The notes below the pieces were generated by a model. The model had not been told where the DNA came from and made no database searches. It saw nothing but the letters and a program-made list of their open reading frames with translations. The position numbers were made by a program, and so were the translations under genes. From DASVXQ01 sp046727955 (lineage in GTDB: Bacteria > Actinomycetota > CALGFH01), in contig JBKPDO010000035.1 in NCBI GenBank assembly GCA_046727955.1, forward strand, positions 1-15,543: a stretch of DNA of 15,543 nt, given 5' to 3'. Each line of letters starts with the position of its first letter. The first letter of the stretch is position 1. This document shows, in pieces, positions 1 to 6,624 of this stretch.

Positions 1-10
1 GACCCGGCGC

Positions 11-56
11 GTGGCGGCGGTCCCGGGCGTGGCGGCGGTCCCGGGCGTGGCGGCGG
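11..56 (+). repeat. 18-bp tandem repeat at the 5' end of the DUF1638 gene
   Basis: The unit gtggcggcggtcccgggc occurs at 11-28 and 29-46, and a partial third copy (gtggcggcgg) starts at 47. Each copy supplies an in-frame GTG, so slippage here would change the number of candidate starts and VAAVPG units without breaking the reading frame. Repeats upstream of position 11 cannot be seen. Confidence 0.85.
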
Positions 57-754
57 CGCCCCGGCTGCTGGTGGTCGCCTGCGGCGCGATCGCGCGGGAG
101 GTGCTCGCCGTGATCCGGCTGAACGGCTGGTCGAACGTGACGCTCAGGTGCCTGCCGGGCGAGCTCCACAACACCCCGCGGCGCATCGCCGAGCGGGTGG
201 ACGCCAAGCTGCGCGAGGCCGAGGCGGAGGGTCACTGGGACCGCGTGCTCGTCGCCTACGGTGACTGCGGCACCGGCGGAGCGCTGGACCGCGTGGTGGC
301 GGCCCACGGCGTCCAGCGCCTCCCGGGCGACCACTGCTACGCGTTCCTCGCCGGCGTCGACGACTGGCTGGCGATGCACGAAGCGGAGCCCCGGACCTTC
401 TACCTGACCGATTTCCTGTGCCGGCATTTCGAACGGCTCGTCGTCAAGGGTCTGGGGCTCGATCGGCATCCCGAGTTGCTGCCCGACTACTTCGGCAACT
501 ACCTCCGGGTGGTGTTCCTCACCCAGACCGGTGACCCGGCGCTGCTCAGCCGGGCGCGCGAGGCCGCCGCCTACCTCGGCCTGGCGCTGGAGGTCCGCCG
601 CACCGGCCTCGGCGACCTGCGCCCGGCGCTCGAGCGCGCCGCGGGAGGTCCGGGGGGTCCGGGGGGCTCTCCAGCGAGGCCCGGGCCGGGGCACCAGGGC
701 GACCGAGCAGGGCCGAGCGTAGCCCCTCGGTGGATGCAGGAGGAGCTGCCGTGA
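11..754 (+). CDS. DUF1638 family protein (start uncertain)
   Basis: The protein (247 aa from GTG 11) resembles the DUF1638 family, whose biochemical role is not established but which is often encoded beside corrinoid methyltransferases, as it is here. The recognisable domain runs from about residue 18 (RLLVVACGAIARE) to about 210. Conserved-looking Cys/His positions are C24, C86 (YGDCGTGG), H108 and C109 (GDHCY), suggesting metal or cofactor binding; that is inference. The first ~16 residues are a VAAVPG repeat from an 18-bp tandem repeat, giving three possible in-frame GTG starts (11, 29, 47); the frame is also open to the window edge, so the true start could lie upstream. The last ~35 residues (Gly/Pro-rich) are encoded by an intergenic-type repeat and are unlikely to belong to the fold. 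The stop overlaps the next start as GTGA (751-754), indicating translational coupling. Family call fairly sure, start not. Confidence 0.8.
   Translation: MAAVPGVAAVPGVAAAPRLLVVACGAIAREVLAVIRLNGWSNVTLRCLPGELHNTPRRIAERVDAKLREAEAEGHWDRVLVAYGDCGTGGALDRVVAAHGVQRLPGDHCYAFLAGVDDWLAMHEAEPRTFYLTDFLCRHFERLVVKGLGLDRHPELLPDYFGNYLRVVFLTQTGDPALLSRAREAAAYLGLALEVRRTGLGDLRPALERAAGGPGGPGGSPARPGPGHQGDRAGPSVAPRWMQEELP
652..735 (+). repeat. Interspersed hairpin repeat, copy A
   Basis: This ~84-bp segment is clearly similar to 1741-1823 (copy B), with long identical blocks such as ggggggtccggggggctc and gagcagggccgagcgt/aagcagggccgagcgt and only short indels. The ends form a stem: ccggggggct at 659-668 pairs with agcccctcgg at 721-730 (10 pairs, one G-U wobble), enclosing 52 nt that contain smaller GC stems. 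It lies over the 3' end of the DUF1638 gene and is read through as a Gly/Pro-rich tail. It ends immediately before the Shine-Dalgarno AGGAGGAG (738-745) of the next gene. The similarity to copy B is seen directly; any function is unknown. Confidence 0.85.
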
Positions 755-1686
755 GCGACACCGTCCTGTCCTCGGCCAGCAAGGAGGTCGTGATCGGCTT
801 CGACCGCCCGTTCGTGATCATCGGCGAGCGGATCAACCCGACCGGCCGCAGGAAGCTGGCCGAGGAGATGATGGCCGGCGACTTCTCGACGGTGATCTCT
901 GACGCGCTGCAGCAGGTCGAGGCCGGCGCCCATGTGCTCGACGTGAACGCCGGCATCCCCCTGGCCGACGAGCCCGCGATCCTGGCGCAGGTGGTCGAAC
1001 TGGTGCAGTCGATCGCCGAGGTGCCGCTGTGCATCGATTCCTCGATCGTGGAGGCGCTCGAGGCAGGCCTGGCCGTCTACCGGGGCAAGGCGCTGGTCAA
1101 CTCCGTGACCGGCGAGGAGGCGCAGCTCGAGCGGGTGCTGCCGCTGGTCGCGCGGCACGGCGCGGCGGTCGTGGCGATCAGCAACGACGAGACCGGCATC
1201 TCCGAGGATCCCGACGTGCGCTTCGAGGTGGCGCGCAGGATCGTCGAGCGTGCCGCCGACCACGGCATCGCGCCCGCCGACGTCGTGGTCGACCCGCTGG
1301 TGATGCCGATCGGCGCGATGGCAACCGCTGGACGGCAGGTGTTCCGGCTGGTGCGGCGGCTCAGGGAGGACCTCGGCGTCAACACCACCTGCGGCGCCTC
1401 CAACATCGCCTTCGGCCTGCCGAGCCGGCACGCGCTCTCGGCGGCGTTCCTGACCATGGCGGCGACCTCGGGGCTGACCTCGGCGATCACCAACGTGCTC
1501 AGCGAGGACGTGCGGCGGGCGGTGGCGGCGGCGGACGTGCTGCTCGGCCACGACCGCGACTGCATGACGTGGATCGGTCGCTACCGCGAGGGCGGCGCGC
1601 CTCCTGGGGAGCGGGCCGACGGGGCCGCCGCCCGCCGCCGTGGCGGCCGGGAGGGCCGCCACCGCGCGGCGGCGCAGGAGCCATGA
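751..1686 (+). CDS. Pterin-binding methyltransferase, methylcorrinoid:tetrahydrofolate type (MtgA-like)
   Basis: A 311-aa TIM-barrel protein of the dihydropteroate-synthase-like pterin-binding family (MtgA, AcsE, MetH folate domain). It is expected to move a methyl group between a corrinoid protein and tetrahydrofolate in the cytoplasm. Visible motifs are GERINPTGR (25-33), DVNAG (64-68), CIDSS (94-98), NSVTGE (117-122), DPLVMP (181-186) and GASNIAFGLPSR (215-226), where N218 probably matches the Asn that polarises the pterin in AcsE-type enzymes. GTG 751 is preferred to GTG 730 because AGGAGGAG (738-745) sits at the right distance and the start overlaps the upstream stop as GTGA. The last ~30 residues are Arg/Gly/Ala-rich low complexity over a DNA hairpin. 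Presence between an MttB-like gene and a DUF1638 gene supports the amine-demethylation role. The direction of transfer in vivo is inferred. Confidence 0.9.
   Translation: MSDTVLSSASKEVVIGFDRPFVIIGERINPTGRRKLAEEMMAGDFSTVISDALQQVEAGAHVLDVNAGIPLADEPAILAQVVELVQSIAEVPLCIDSSIVEALEAGLAVYRGKALVNSVTGEEAQLERVLPLVARHGAAVVAISNDETGISEDPDVRFEVARRIVERAADHGIAPADVVVDPLVMPIGAMATAGRQVFRLVRRLREDLGVNTTCGASNIAFGLPSRHALSAAFLTMAATSGLTSAITNVLSEDVRRAVAAADVLLGHDRDCMTWIGRYREGGAPPGERADGAAARRRGGREGRHRAAAQEP
1640..1662 (+). other. GC hairpin inside the 3' end of the pterin methyltransferase gene
   Basis: Perfect 9-bp inverted repeat gtggcggcc (1640-1648) and ggccgccac (1654-1662) with a 5-nt loop. It encodes part of the low-complexity C-terminal tail. 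No T-tract follows, so it is not a typical intrinsic terminator. In DNA this GC-rich, short perfect stems arise easily by chance. Confidence 0.5.
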
Positions 1687-1841
1687 CCCACCGGAGGGGT
1701 CCGGGGAACCCCAAGGGCCGGAGGGGTCCGGGGAACCCCCGGGGGGTCCGGGGGGCTCAAGAGCGAGGCCCGGGGCGGGTGCCAGGGCGCGAAGCAGGGC
1801 CGAGCGTTAGCCCCCCGGTGGATCAAGGGGTGCCCCGGTGA
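1683..1841 (+). CDS. Possible 52-codon linker ORF between methyltransferase and activator genes
   Basis: An ATG at 1683 overlaps the upstream stop as ATGA (1683-1686), and the ORF runs 52 codons to a TGA that overlaps the next start as GTGA (1838-1841). The predicted peptide is Arg/Gly/Pro-rich, contains two copies of RRGPGNP from the tandem repeat, and ends in a part (AGPSVSPPV) matching the repeat-encoded tail of the DUF1638 protein (AGPSVAPR). It has no recognisable domain. It may not be a functional protein; it could simply let ribosomes pass from one cistron to the next through the repeat. No separate Shine-Dalgarno is evident in front of the ATG, apart from gcaggagcc at 1675-1683, which is very close to it. 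Confidence 0.3.
   Translation: MTHRRGPGNPKGRRGPGNPRGVRGAQERGPGRVPGREAGPSVSPPVDQGVPR
1691..1739 (+). repeat. Two-copy 27-bp-period tandem repeat
   Basis: Identical 22-bp units occupy 1691-1712 and 1718-1739, separated by aaggg. Each unit begins ccggaggggtcc and ends ggggaacccc. The period of 27 bp is a multiple of three, so the overlapping mini-ORF stays open. The unit leads directly into hairpin repeat copy B. Confidence 0.85.
1741..1823 (+). repeat. Interspersed hairpin repeat, copy B
   Basis: Second copy of the ~84-bp element seen at 652-735. The terminal stem is perfect: ccggggggct (1748-1757) pairs with agccccccgg (1809-1818), enclosing 51 nt. Like copy A it ends in ggtggat, just before the Shine-Dalgarno (AAGGGG, 1824-1829) and a GTG start embedded in GTGA. 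The similarity of the two junctions therefore extends from the palindrome to the start codon. Confidence 0.85.
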
Positions 1842-3907
1842 GTCAGGGCCCGGTGAATCACCCGTCCGAGGTGCGCGCCGTCTTCACCCCTTCGGGCAGG
1901 CGGGGCTCGTTCGCCGCCGGCACGAGCGTCCTCGAGGCCGCGCGGGCGCTCGGCGTCGACCTCGACTCAGTCTGCGGCGGGCGGGGGATCTGCGGGCGCT
2001 GCCAGATCGTCGTCAGCGAGGGCACGCACGCCAAGCTCGCCATCGAATCGCGCGCCGAGCACCTTACGCCGTTCAGCGAACCCGAGGAGCTGTACCGGAC
2101 CAGGCGCGGGCTCGCGCCCGGCAGGCGGCTCGGCTGCCACTCGCGGCTGCTCGGCGACGTGGTCGTCGACGTGCCGCCGGAGAGCCAGCTCCACCGGCAA
2201 GTGGTACGCAAGGACGCCGACGCGCGGCAAATCGAGCTCGACCCGGTCGTGCGGCTGTATCACGTCGAGGTCGAGGAGCCCTCACTCGGCGCCCGCGGCA
2301 GCGACCTCGCCCGGCTGCTGGAGGCGCTGGCGCGGGAGTGGGGGCTGACCGGTCTGGACGCCGACCTGGCGGTGGTGCGGGCGCTGCAGGCAGCGCTCAG
2401 GAGCGGGAAGTGGGCGGTGACCGTGGCCGTGCACGACGGCTCGACGATCACCGCGGTATGGCCCGGCTTCCGCGACGTCGCGCTCGGGATCGCCTTCGAC
2501 GTCGGCTCGACGACGGTCGCCGGGCATCTCTGCGATCTCGCCACCGGGGAGGTGCTCGCCAGCGCGGGCGCGATGAACCCCCAGATCCGCTTCGGCGAGG
2601 ACCTGATGAGCCGGGTCAGCTACGTGATGCTGCACCCTGGCTCGGCCGGCACGCTGACCCGCGTGGTGCGGGGCTGTCTGGACGGCCTGGTCGCCGAGCT
2701 GACCGCCGAGGCGGGCTTCGAGCCGACCGACGTGCTGGAGGTGACGCTGGTCGGCAACCCGGTCATGCACCACCTCGCGCTCGGCCTCGACCCCACCGAG
2801 CTCGGCGGCGCGCCGTTCGCGCTCGCCACCGACCTGGCGCTGCGGCTGCGGGCGGCCGACGACCTGGAGCTCGGCGTGCACCCCGGCGCGCGCGCCTACG
2901 TCCTGCCGTGCATCGCCGGCCACGTCGGCGCCGACAGTGCGGGCGTCCTGCTGGCGGAGGCGCCCCACGAGCGCGACGACGTCTCGCTGATCGTCGACGT
3001 CGGGACCAACGCCGAGATCGTGCTCGGCAACCGCGACCGGCTGCTGGCGGCCTCCAGCCCCACCGGCCCGGCGTTCGAGGGGGCGCAGATCTCCGGCGGG
3101 CAGCGGGCGGCGCCGGGCGCCATCGAGCGCGTCCGGATCGACCGCGCGACCCTCGAGCCCCGGGTGCGCGTCATCGGCACCGAGGTGTGGTCGGACGAGC
3201 CCGCGTTCGCCGGCACGACGGTCACCGGGATCTGCGGGTCGGGGATCATCGAGGTGGTCGCCGAGCTGCACCTGGCCGGGGTCCTCGCCGCCGACGGAGT
3301 GCTCGACGGATCGGCCGCGGCGCGCTCGCCGCGCGTCGTCCGCGACGGGCGGACCTTCTCCTACGTGCTGTACGACGCGGCCGAGGAAGGCGGCCCCAGG
3401 CTGGTGATCACGCAGAACGACGTCCGCCAGATCCAGCTCGCCAAGGCCGCGCTGCACGCTGGCTGCCGGCTGCTGATGGACCGGCTCGGCGTGGACGCGG
3501 TCGACCGCGTGCGGCTCGCCGGAGCATTCGGCGCCCACGTCGACCCGGTCCACGCGCTGGTGCTCGGCATGGTCCCTGACTGCGACCCGGGGGCGGTCAC
3601 GGCCGCCGGGAACGCCGCCGGCACCGGCGCGCGGATCGCGCTGCTGAACAGAGGGGCTCGGGGCGAGATCGAGGCGCTGGTGCGTCGCGTGGAGAAGGTC
3701 GAGACCGCCGTCGAGGCGAGGTTCCAGGAGCACTTCGTCGACGCGATGGCGATCCCGCACGCAAGCGACCTCTACCCGCGGCTCGCGCGGCTGGTGACGC
3801 TGCCGGAGCGGGCTGAGCGGGGCGAGCTGGGTCTCCAGAGCGCCCGCGGCGGGCGGCGGCGGCGCCGCCGCGGGACCGTGAGCGGCAACCACAGGAGCGC
3901 GACATGA
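1838..3907 (+). CDS. Corrinoid activation protein: 2Fe-2S ferredoxin + ASKHA/DUF4445 (RACE type)
   Basis: A 689-aa protein expected to reduce inactive Co(II) corrinoid proteins back to Co(I) with ATP, serving the methyltransferases on either side. The N-terminal ~115 residues are a plant-type 2Fe-2S ferredoxin domain with ligands C46, C52, C55 and C100. After a linker, the C-terminal ASKHA-like (DUF4445) part starts near residue 215 with ALGIAFDVGSTTVAG and continues with LVGNPVMHH (~305-312), LIVDVGTNAEIVLGN (384-398), SPTGPAFEGAQISGG (407-421) and GICGSGI (464-470). Length and order match bacterial RACE proteins. GTG 1838 is chosen because of AAGGGG at 1824-1829 and the GTGA overlap; GTG 1853 is an alternative. 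The Arg-rich end (RRRRRRG) lies over a strong hairpin. The stop overlaps the next gene as ATGA (3904-3907). Confidence 0.92.
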   Translation: MSQGPVNHPSEVRAVFTPSGRRGSFAAGTSVLEAARALGVDLDSVCGGRGICGRCQIVVSEGTHAKLAIESRAEHLTPFSEPEELYRTRRGLAPGRRLGCHSRLLGDVVVDVPPESQLHRQVVRKDADARQIELDPVVRLYHVEVEEPSLGARGSDLARLLEALAREWGLTGLDADLAVVRALQAALRSGKWAVTVAVHDGSTITAVWPGFRDVALGIAFDVGSTTVAGHLCDLATGEVLASAGAMNPQIRFGEDLMSRVSYVMLHPGSAGTLTRVVRGCLDGLVAELTAEAGFEPTDVLEVTLVGNPVMHHLALGLDPTELGGAPFALATDLALRLRAADDLELGVHPGARAYVLPCIAGHVGADSAGVLLAEAPHERDDVSLIVDVGTNAEIVLGNRDRLLAASSPTGPAFEGAQISGGQRAAPGAIERVRIDRATLEPRVRVIGTEVWSDEPAFAGTTVTGICGSGIIEVVAELHLAGVLAADGVLDGSAAARSPRVVRDGRTFSYVLYDAAEEGGPRLVITQNDVRQIQLAKAALHAGCRLLMDRLGVDAVDRVRLAGAFGAHVDPVHALVLGMVPDCDPGAVTAAGNAAGTGARIALLNRGARGEIEALVRRVEKVETAVEARFQEHFVDAMAIPHASDLYPRLARLVTLPERAERGELGLQSARGGRRRRRRGTVSGNHRSAT
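3843..3874 (+). other. Strong GC hairpin before the MttB-like gene
   Basis: Perfect 10-bp inverted repeat cccgcggcgg (3843-3852) and ccgccgcggg (3865-3874) with a 12-nt loop of GCG repeats. It lies in the last codons of the activator gene (the poly-Arg tail), about 18 nt before the Shine-Dalgarno of the MttB-like gene. No T-run follows, so an intercistronic mRNA-stability or translation element is more likely than a terminator; this is inference. Confidence 0.6.
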
Positions 3908-5448
3908 GCACCGACACCGGACCGAGGGGCCGGCGGAGCGGCGGCCGCGAGGCACGCCGGGCCGCCCGACTGCACGCCGTCGCCGACAGGGTCCCTTTCA
4001 TCACGCGCACGATGACGCCGCTCGAGATCCTCTCCTCCGAGGGCCTCGAGCTCATCGAGCGCAACGCCGACACCATCCTGGAGCAGGTCGGCATCGAGTT
4101 CCGCGACGCGGAGGCGCTGCAGACGCTGAAGGCGGCCGGGGCCGACGTCGAGGGGGAGCTGGTGCGCTTCCCCCGCGGCATGGCGCGCTCGCTGGTGCGC
4201 GCGACCGCGCCGCGGGAGTTCGTCCAGCACGCGCGCAACCCGGCGAACGACGTGCGGATCGGCGGCGACGCGACGGTGTTCGCGCCGGCCTACGGCTCAC
4301 CGTTCGTCCGCGACCTCGACGGCGGTCGGCGCTACGGCACGATCGAAGACTTCCGCAACTTCGTCAAGCTCGCCTACTCGTCGCCGTACCTGCACCACAG
4401 CGGCGGGACCGTCTGCGAGCCGGTGGACCTGCCGGTGAACAAGCGGCACTACGACATGGTCTATGCCCACGTGCGCTGGTCCGACAAGCCGTTCATGGGC
4501 TCGGTCACGCACCCGGAGCGCGCGCGGGACACGGTCGAGATGGCGCGGATCCTGTTCGGCGCCGACCGGCTGGAGCGCGACTGCTTACTGCTCAGCCTGA
4601 TCAACGCGAACTCCCCGCTGGTGTGGGACGCGACCATGCTCGGCGCCGCCAAGGTCTACGCGCAGGCCAACCAGGCCGTGCTGATGACACCGTTCATCCT
4701 CGCCGGCGCGATGAGCCCGGCGACGGTGGCGGGCACCGCGACTCAGACGCTCGCCGAGGCGCTCGCGGGCATGGCCTACATCCAGCTCGTGCGTCCGGGC
4801 GCTCCGGTGGTGTTCGGCTCGTTCGCGTCCTCGATGTCGATGCAGTCCGGCGCGCCGACGTTCGGCGCGCCGGAGCCCGCGCTGGTGCTCTATACCCTGG
4901 CGGCCTGCGCGCGGCGGCTGGGCGTGCCGTTCCGCAGCGGCGGCGCCCTCACCGCCTCGAAGGTCCCCGACGCCCAGGCCGCCTACGAGTCGGCGAACAC
5001 CATGCAGCCGACGCTGCTGGCCGGCGTGCACTTCGTGCTGCACGTCGCCGGGTGGCTGGAGGGCGGCCTGGCGATGGGCTACGAGAAGTTCGTCCTGGAC
5101 GCCGACCAGGCCGGGGCGTGGCACGCATTCGCCGCCGGCGTCGACCTGTCACCCAACGGGCAGGCGCTGGACGCGATCCGGGAGAACGGCCCGGGAAAGC
5201 ACTTCCTGGGCTCGGCGCACACGCTCGCGAACTTCGAGTCGGCTTTCTACCGGTCGGCGGTGGCCGACAACAACTCCTTCGAGCAGTGGGAGCTGGAGGG
5301 CTCGCTCGACGCGGCCGCGCGCGCGAACGCGGCGTGGAAGCGGATGCTCGCCGAGTACCAGCCCCCGCCGATCGACGAGGCCGTCGACGAGGAGCTTCGC
5401 GAGTGGATCAAGCGGCGCAAGGCGTCCTTCCCCGACTCCAACGTCTGA
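3904..5448 (+). CDS. MttB-superfamily (trimethylamine methyltransferase-like) corrinoid methyltransferase, non-pyrrolysine
   Basis: A 514-aa protein of the MttB superfamily, which moves a methyl group from a methylated amine to a corrinoid protein. Recognisable stretches are the N-terminal segment around RTMTPLEILSSEGLELIERNA (35-55), SGGTVCEPVDLPVNKRHYD (166-184), the barrel region INANSPLVWD (233-242), AGAMSPATVAGTATQTLAEAL (267-287), RPGAPVVFGSF (297-307) and MQSGAPTFGAPEPA (313-326). The gene is read through without an internal TAG, so it belongs to the non-pyrrolysine group that includes glycine betaine (MtgB), carnitine and proline betaine methyltransferases rather than true trimethylamine enzymes; the substrate cannot be read from sequence. 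The first ~25 residues are basic and poorly conserved-looking. AGGAG (3893-3897) precedes ATG 3904, which overlaps the activator stop. It is the last gene of the operon and converges with a SorC regulator. Confidence 0.9.
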   Translation: MSTDTGPRGRRSGGREARRAARLHAVADRVPFITRTMTPLEILSSEGLELIERNADTILEQVGIEFRDAEALQTLKAAGADVEGELVRFPRGMARSLVRATAPREFVQHARNPANDVRIGGDATVFAPAYGSPFVRDLDGGRRYGTIEDFRNFVKLAYSSPYLHHSGGTVCEPVDLPVNKRHYDMVYAHVRWSDKPFMGSVTHPERARDTVEMARILFGADRLERDCLLLSLINANSPLVWDATMLGAAKVYAQANQAVLMTPFILAGAMSPATVAGTATQTLAEALAGMAYIQLVRPGAPVVFGSFASSMSMQSGAPTFGAPEPALVLYTLAACARRLGVPFRSGGALTASKVPDAQAAYESANTMQPTLLAGVHFVLHVAGWLEGGLAMGYEKFVLDADQAGAWHAFAAGVDLSPNGQALDAIRENGPGKHFLGSAHTLANFESAFYRSAVADNNSFEQWELEGSLDAAARANAAWKRMLAEYQPPPIDEAVDEELREWIKRRKASFPDSNV

Positions 5449-5460
5449 CCCGCCATCTGA

Positions 5461-5587
5461 CTGGAGCGCCGGTCAAGTAGGCGGCGCAGCATGCAGCGCC
5501 GGACTATACGTGCAGCTCCTTGCCCTGCGCGCCGCCCCCGGTGGCCACCCAATCACCTCAAAACCGGCTACTTGACCGGCGCTCCAG
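5461..5587. repeat. Perfect 20-bp inverted repeat in convergent intergenic gap
   Basis: The arm ctggagcgccggtcaagtag at 5461-5480 is repeated exactly in inverse orientation at 5568-5587, with 87 bp between. It lies 12 bp after the MttB-like gene and ends 12 bp before the stop of the convergent SorC gene. A smaller imperfect palindrome around gcatgc (ggcgc 5483-5487, gcgcc 5496-5500) sits inside. No T-run follows either arm and no clear target-site duplication flanks it. It might be a bidirectional terminator with a long loop, a paired protein-binding site, or a MITE-like remnant; none can be chosen from sequence. The rest of the 151-bp gap shows no gene. Confidence 0.8.
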
Positions 5588-5599
5588 CGGGGCGCGGTC

Positions 5600-6604
5600 C
5601 TATCCGCGTTGCCGCTCGCTTCGTTGCGGCTGCGATCCGGCGGGTGGAGGCTGCTCGAGCAGCGCCCGCGCGACGACCACGTCGGTGATCAGGCTGGTGG
5701 CATAGCCGCCCTTGAGCACCGCCCCGAACGCGGCGATCTTGTCGTGCCCGCCGCCGACCGCGATCACCTCGTCCACGGTGCGAAGCTGCCCGGCCGTGAT
5801 GGTGATGCAGCGATCGGTGAAGTCGCTCGCGACCGGCTGCCCGTCGGCGTCGAGCAGGTTCGCGCACAGCTCGGCGCACGCGCCCCGCGCCCGGAGCAGG
5901 TCACGTTCGCGCTGGCTGAGGGCCAGGTAGAGCTGCGAGTGCGGCGGGTCCCACGAGCCGACGGCGACAACCGCCTTGGTGAGCTGGTTCCAGCGCCGCT
6001 GGGCCTCGGCGACCTGCGGCTGGCGGCGCAGTGCCTCGGCGGTGGCGAAGTCGGGGAGGACCTGCGGAGTGTAGATCGGGAACGCCTGGCCCCTCGAGAC
6101 GCTGGCGACCCGGCGGACCAGCTCGATGCTGTTCTCCTGGACGTTGACGCCCAGCAGGGCGCCACAAAGCTGGACGACGGTGCAGCGGGCGAGCCGGGTG
6201 AGCGCTTCGGTCATGGCGGTGAGCGTGCGGCCGTAGCCCAGCCCGAGGATGTCCTCCTCGACGACCGTCTCGGTGAGAAGGTCCGCGGCGACCCGTGCCA
6301 GGTGGGCGCGAAGGTCGGTCTCGGGGTTCTCGGGAGTGTCGACGACGATCGCGTGGCGTAGGTGGTAGGCGCTACGGACGCGCTCCGACATCTCGGCGTC
6401 GATCTGTGCCGGCATGCCGACCTCGATGCGGACGATGCCGCTGGCGAGCGCCTGGTCGAGCAGCCGTGCGATCTTGAACCGGCTGAGCCCGAACTCCTCG
6501 GCGATCTCAAGCTTGGAGCGACGGTCGACGTAGAAGCGGCGGGCGACCGTCACCAGGCGGATCAGCTCCGCGGGGCCTACCCCATCGGCAGCGGCATCGA
6601 CCAT
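5600..6604 (-). CDS. SorC-family transcriptional regulator (sugar-binding)
   Basis: A 334-aa regulator with an N-terminal helix-turn-helix at about residues 12-60 (helices in KLEIAEEFGLSRFKIARLLDQ) and a C-terminal SorC-type sugar-phosphate binding domain from about residue 75. The latter shows LGLGYGRTLTAM (~123-134), CGALLG, VGSWDPP, and the late AVGGGHDKIAAFGAVLKGG segment. Such regulators respond to phosphorylated sugars or polyols and usually control a neighbouring catabolic operon. Here the gene is divergent from a polyol ABC transporter/kinase operon, which is its probable target together with itself. The ATG at 6604 is the only reasonable start because TAG lies two codons upstream and the helix-turn-helix begins soon after; AGGAG directly abuts the ATG, so the ribosome binding site is unusually close. 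Family sure; effector unknown. Confidence 0.92.
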   Translation of the reverse strand: MVDAAADGVGPAELIRLVTVARRFYVDRRSKLEIAEEFGLSRFKIARLLDQALASGIVRIEVGMPAQIDAEMSERVRSAYHLRHAIVVDTPENPETDLRAHLARVAADLLTETVVEEDILGLGYGRTLTAMTEALTRLARCTVVQLCGALLGVNVQENSIELVRRVASVSRGQAFPIYTPQVLPDFATAEALRRQPQVAEAQRRWNQLTKAVVAVGSWDPPHSQLYLALSQRERDLLRARGACAELCANLLDADGQPVASDFTDRCITITAGQLRTVDEVIAVGGGHDKIAAFGAVLKGGYATSLITDVVVARALLEQPPPAGSQPQRSERQRG

Positions 6605-6624
6605 CTCCTAGTACCTCGCACATC

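Noticed and set aside
730..750. Upstream GTG start for the pterin methyltransferase
   Set aside because: It would place the Shine-Dalgarno AGGAGGAG inside the coding sequence; GTG 751 has correct spacing and overlaps the previous stop.
652..1823. CRISPR or IS explanation for the repeated segments
   Set aside because: Only two copies more than 1 kb apart with a gene between, no regular spacers, no transposase and no terminal inverted repeats bounding a mobile gene.
2282..3955. 557-codon minus-strand open frame opposite the activator gene
   Set aside because: Composition is Arg/Gly/Pro/His-rich without any domain; the + strand frame has clear ferredoxin and ASKHA motifs. It is a GC-rich shadow frame.
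3904..5448. Pyrrolysine-containing trimethylamine methyltransferase
   Set aside because: The frame is uninterrupted with no in-frame TAG before the terminal TGA, so the protein is a non-pyrrolysine homologue.
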